The notes beneath the pieces were generated by a model. That model was not told the DNA's origin and ran no database searches. It was given only the letters and a program-made list of their open reading frames with translations. A stretch of 22,678 bases of DNA from assembly GCA_002796205.1 (NCBI GenBank), contig PCWO01000044.1, positions 1 through 22,678 of the forward strand, written 5' to 3'. Below, piece after piece: positions 20,001 through 22,678 of the stretch. This DNA is from Candidatus Liptonbacteria bacterium CG11_big_fil_rev_8_21_14_0_20_35_14 (lineage in GTDB: Bacteria; Patescibacteriota; Minisyncoccia; UBA6257; XYB1-36-10). Each line of letters opens with the position of its first letter. The stretch's first letter is position 1. The position numbers and the translations under genes were made by a program.

Positions 20001-22678
20001 CAGGGGAGCCTCTAACGCTGGGGGTATTGCAGTTAGCGAATCAGGTGGAGCTACTCCAGTAGAAAACGTAATAATTCAAAACAATATTATTTATTCGGCA
20101 GCGGTGGCTATTCAGTCGGGATTAAATATCGATGTTGACGGCTTAAATATTAGTAACAACACAATTCATTTGGATGCAGATGGTGATGGAAACTTAGCTT
20201 CATGGGATGTAGCTGGTATTTATATAAATCCAAATGCTGGCACAGGAAGTGTTACAATTTCAGGCAACACAATTGACGGACACATTGGTTACGGTATTGC
20301 TTTTGAGGCAAGTAATGTAACAGTTAGCGGAAATACAATAGATAATACTGTTGGAACGGCTGATAAAGCTGGTATTAGATATATAGATTGGTATAGCAAT
20401 GATCACACAGGCGCAGTTATATCGGGTAATACTATTGATTCTATGCCACGAGGTATTTGGGTTGATTCGGGTCAGGGAACTGGTACTTTTGCTGGAGATA
20501 TAATTAGCAATACTATTACTAACGCAACTACGGTTGGTATTTGGGTAAATGTTGGCGCTACCGCCGGACTTAATATAACTAATAATAATACACCTTCGGC
20601 TGAAGATAATTCGGCTATCGGGGCAACTTGGAGCGGAAATACTTATGGAAATTTTTCATCTAATACTAATTATCCAATAACTTATTTATTAGCTGGAACA
20701 AAGGGTTCAGTAGATTCAACTCCGGTTGGTAGAATGGATGCAGGCTTATCAACTGTGTCGGTTTCATCGCCAACGGTGGCTGATAATGCAGCGGTATCAA
20801 CAGTTACGATTACAGTTGTAAATGCAAGCAGTACCCCACTTAGTGGAATTGCAAATACAAAATTTGTCATTTCTTCAACCGGTACAAATAACACAATAGT
20901 TCAGCCAGCTAATCCTACTAACGGATCTGGTGTAACTACCGGAACTATTAAATCTACTAAAGCCGAGGTTAAAACGATTTCTGTAACAGTTGGCGGAGTC
21001 GCCATTACGCAAACAGCCGACGCAACCTTTACCCCAGCCCCAATAGATGACTATATAATTACAAGTGGAATAATTGGAAATCAGGTAGCGGGAACGTCAT
21101 TTGAGGTAGTTATTCAAGCAAGAGATGTAAATGATAACTTTATTACTTCAGGAGGTGATGCCTCTGAAACAATTAATATAACTTTAGGACAGGTTGATGG
21201 AGCAGCTTCAGGTTTATCTGTAAATACATCTGGAGGTGTGGCGACAGCAACTATTACTTTAACAGTAGCGCAAGCTAACCAAACTTTAACTTTTACCGGA
21301 GTTACATCAACTAAAACGACTGGAGCCTCAAACACCTTTACGATAACTCCAGGAGCAGTTAATGCCGGAACTTCTAGTTTAACAGTTAATACTAATTCTT
21401 TAACAGTAAATTCTGGAACAGCTTCAAGTACAGCTACAATTACACTGCGTGACCAGTATTCAAACCTTATTACCGGAGCTACAGCCGTTCTATTATCTAC
21501 CGGTACCGATAACTTAATTTCTGGTACAACTGATAATGGAAATGGAACATATACAGCTACAATTTCTTCCACCAAAGCGGAAGTAAAAACTTTAAGTGCT
21601 ACAGGAGATACTGTGACTATCACTCAAACACAGGCTGTAACCTTTAACGCCGGAGCCTTCGCTTCCTTCAACGTGGTGCCGGCTACCACAGCCCCAACTA
21701 CAGGCACAGCCTTTAATGTGACTGTAACAGCGGCGGATGCTTTTTCTAACGCAGTCACTTCGTTTACCGGAACAGTCTTATTCTCAACCGATGCCACCGC
21801 CCCATATACACTTCCAGCCTCAACTGTATTTGCTGGCAGTGATAACGGAGTAAAAACTGCGAGTGTGATATTTAATGTGGTTGAAAGTAATAAGACTATA
21901 ACAGCGGTTGATTTAGCGACAGGATTAAAAACAGGCACCTCGGTTGGTATTAGTCCTGTAACCAGTGATCCAAATGCACCTACTATAGTATCTTGGACTC
22001 CAACTGATGGGTCTACAAATGTAAGTGTATCGCCATCTATTACTTTGAATTTTTCTGAGGCTTTAAACCCAAATACGGTTGATAATACTAAGTTTAGAAT
22101 TAGAAAATATAGCGATGATACAGATGCTCCGGGTTCACTTAACGTAGTTTTGCAGGGTGGAAATACTAGTGTAATAATTACACCAAATACTCCACTTTTG
22201 TATGGAACTCAATATTATATTCATGTAGTAAGTACAATAACCGATGTTTCAGGAAATCAGTTTGGCTCTAGTTGGCAGTCTGGAGAGAAAGCAGACCACG
22301 AATTTACCACAGTTCCAGCCTTAACAGTTGATGATGTGGTTTTGGAGCAAGGAACGGCCACCGCTTTTGATAGCTTCGCTAGTGGATGGAGATATAGATT
22401 TGAGGTGACCAGTAACGATACTAGCGAAAATACTTTAGAATTAAGACTAAACGATTGGGCAAAGTCGGGTGGCGGCGGTACAGTTACAACCACCTTAAAC
22501 ACCAGATTATTATTTGACAGTTCCTCTGGAGATTCTTTTGCGGCGACCAGTTTAACCGATACTGATGTTATAAATGGATCGGGACTTATTGTAAGTAGGG
22601 CAGTTGGTAGTGCGGTAGATTATTCTGAATCAGATACTATCACTATAACAGGACTTGATAACGATACTGGCACAGCTG
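17071..22678 (+). CDS. Giant adhesin-like surface protein with Ig-like repeats and a beta-helix (3'-partial)
   Basis: The frame from ATG 17071 stays open for at least 1869 codons to the window edge. The N-terminus is basic, followed by a hydrophobic helix (about 16-35) and possible cleavage after AMA (about 39). Ig-like repeats of 90-120 residues then follow, starting near 191, 317, 439, 550, 657 and 767; several share the pattern QVAGTxFxVxVxAxDxFxN or QPxxxxxSGxxLxxQPIVTA. A right-handed parallel beta-helix follows (about 877-1205), opening with IYVDPAGNNANSGTSLSPK and GGTVIVNAGTYDEQLTI and containing repeated SGNTID turns. Invasin-like repeats start near 1227, 1325, 1434 and 1530, with TKAEVKT shared by two units. 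A Big_5-like domain begins near 1633 (PTDGSTNVSVSPSITLNFSE). The composition is rich in Thr, Val, Asn and Gly with no cysteine noticed. Expected roles are attachment or a surface layer. It lacks a Shine-Dalgarno site. The C-terminus and anchor are unseen. Confidence 0.88.
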   Translation, partial: MNSSIISKSFFAKRSVAWLFAFGITFALIGGFFIYQAMAVQSITTATGGGAVSIDTTSASGGSGTYTDLGTISILEQAIGEIGLGLHTFTVPSGWQIDPGSVITVGANWALSGLSLSHPTTITPDNSTQFSININAVSNNQVATLSFQGLRVRPTGTVPSTGNILHTVGIITGVTNESTNFGTLTTVPGAPEHFTLTVDDTTPGAGETVTATMTARDQFENVTTTYSGSKNIAFFFNNTEVAAAHLSPNSTNPTAGGSNFGATIASTFTNGVSAGVSLVFSKTETADIDVTEQGGSNLTTTGNVDRDVSVTVSPGNLASMTVDAIGAQVAGTLFTINVNAFDGFGNATTKDADGTALTASEDITVSSSATASNNATIPLYNGNDLTNGEADTIDFSSGVFTSKNIILYDAGETPTITVAHGLVNVITPVVTVGAGAFDGYIVTTQNAGTQNVDNLFSVTVTPVDAYDNVQQTGATNGQINFTSTATNAPDNTVPTILASATLDLSTGAKTTTGTFRLVDASETPTITATDNADANKNGTTSAITVNGGVEAELIFTQQPAGSVSGVALTTQPIVTATDQFGNISTSFTELVTLTEGSAGTLTNNTQVAVNGVATFTNVIYTAAVDGESVTLTANDDDLVNTNIPTVDATPFNSDVVATTLVFSQQPTAGANSGAVLAQQPIVTAQGPNNVTDTGFTELITLISDVGTIGGTTAVNAIAGVATFTNVTHTATVDNQVTTLSANDEDGVGTNLASVNASTFTTLVVATKLLVTTNVTSPQEAGVDFTVQPVVKYVDASDVVDVDIDADQIIVSENGAGSLNGTLTVTAVDGVVTFAGLDYTGGTEGEIITLIFTDDAGNTVNLSASPVNGTTFNVNFLNNIYVDPAGNNANSGTSLSPKLTVQVGLNSVATGGTVIVNAGTYDEQLTISRAVTLQGVNQATSIIAPTTAPSAGVYDVQVDASSVTIENLTFDFDGADGDRGASNAGGIAVSESGGATPVENVIIQNNIIYSAAVAIQSGLNIDVDGLNISNNTIHLDADGDGNLASWDVAGIYINPNAGTGSVTISGNTIDGHIGYGIAFEASNVTVSGNTIDNTVGTADKAGIRYIDWYSNDHTGAVISGNTIDSMPRGIWVDSGQGTGTFAGDIISNTITNATTVGIWVNVGATAGLNITNNNTPSAEDNSAIGATWSGNTYGNFSSNTNYPITYLLAGTKGSVDSTPVGRMDAGLSTVSVSSPTVADNAAVSTVTITVVNASSTPLSGIANTKFVISSTGTNNTIVQPANPTNGSGVTTGTIKSTKAEVKTISVTVGGVAITQTADATFTPAPIDDYIITSGIIGNQVAGTSFEVVIQARDVNDNFITSGGDASETINITLGQVDGAASGLSVNTSGGVATATITLTVAQANQTLTFTGVTSTKTTGASNTFTITPGAVNAGTSSLTVNTNSLTVNSGTASSTATITLRDQYSNLITGATAVLLSTGTDNLISGTTDNGNGTYTATISSTKAEVKTLSATGDTVTITQTQAVTFNAGAFASFNVVPATTAPTTGTAFNVTVTAADAFSNAVTSFTGTVLFSTDATAPYTLPASTVFAGSDNGVKTASVIFNVVESNKTITAVDLATGLKTGTSVGISPVTSDPNAPTIVSWTPTDGSTNVSVSPSITLNFSEALNPNTVDNTKFRIRKYSDDTDAPGSLNVVLQGGNTSVIITPNTPLLYGTQYYIHVVSTITDVSGNQFGSSWQSGEKADHEFTTVPALTVDDVVLEQGTATAFDSFASGWRYRFEVTSNDTSENTLELRLNDWAKSGGGGTVTTTLNTRLLFDSSSGDSFAATSLTDTDVINGSGLIVSRAVGSAVDYSESDTITITGLDNDTGTA

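Noticed and set aside
17511..22502. Several minus-strand open frames of 70-169 codons with Val-rich translations
   Set aside because: They lie wholly inside the continuous plus-strand adhesin frame, are low-complexity and lack start signals; they are antisense shadows of Thr/Asn-rich coding sequence.
1..22678. Search for tRNA, rRNA, transposase, integrase or attachment-site signatures
   Set aside because: No cloverleaf-like GGTTCGAATCC core, rRNA-like stretch, transposase motif or flanking direct repeats were seen in the gaps, all of which are under 300 bp.

Overview
The window looks like a piece of a small, AT-rich, gene-dense bacterial genome of the Candidate Phyla Radiation (Patescibacteria, most likely a Parcubacteria-type lineage). 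This is inferred from its style and gene content: very short intergenic gaps, convergent genes whose stop codons overlap, a general lack of Shine-Dalgarno sites, a compact housekeeping set next to very large secreted surface proteins, a peptidoglycan-binding-domain secreted protein, and a zinc-ribbon family (ITELPFEP signature) that I associate with this group. No rRNA, tRNA, CRISPR array, transposase or phage gene is visible. All 15 genes whose ends are inside the window stop with TAA or TAG, never TGA.

Layout. Positions 1-624 hold a SHOCT-domain membrane protein and a DsrE-family gene broken by one in-frame TAA; this stretch looks more GC-rich than the rest. Positions 819-2693 encode a secreted, cysteine-rich protein with a peptidoglycan-binding-like domain. 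A cold-shock protein follows (2871-3077) between two hairpins, then an RsuA/RluB-type pseudouridine synthase and an ABC-F ATPase on the plus strand. These converge on typA/bipA on the minus strand. A 279-bp divergent region with a strong promoter and a structured leader separates typA from a DEAD-box RNA helicase (7528-8712). The helicase converges with a minus-strand operon dprA-comM-yraN (11442 to 8709), a DNA-uptake and recombination set.

From 11.6 kb the genes become less recognisable: a 79-residue membrane protein with its own promoter and Shine-Dalgarno site, a protein made of two zinc ribbons created by a 165-bp tandem duplication, and a membrane-anchored protein of unknown function. 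The last 9 kb is a divergent pair of surface-protein genes. One is a 1131-residue secreted protein built from Ig-like domains on five Thr/Pro-rich linkers and ending in a duplicated domain I do not recognise. The other is a giant adhesin-like protein of at least 1869 residues with many Ig-like repeats, a central right-handed beta-helix and an EF-hand-like loop; it runs off the right edge.

How it fits together. The central block is a translation, RNA and cold-adaptation set (cold-shock protein, rRNA pseudouridine synthase, ABC-F, BipA, DEAD-box helicase) beside a transformation set (DprA, ComM, YraN). The flanks supply cell-envelope proteins, as expected for an organism that lives attached to other cells and takes up DNA, although that lifestyle is inference. 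I found no clearly new enzymatic system. The best candidates for undescribed biology are the two giant surface proteins, the duplicated C-terminal domain, the twin zinc-ribbon protein and the small membrane protein.
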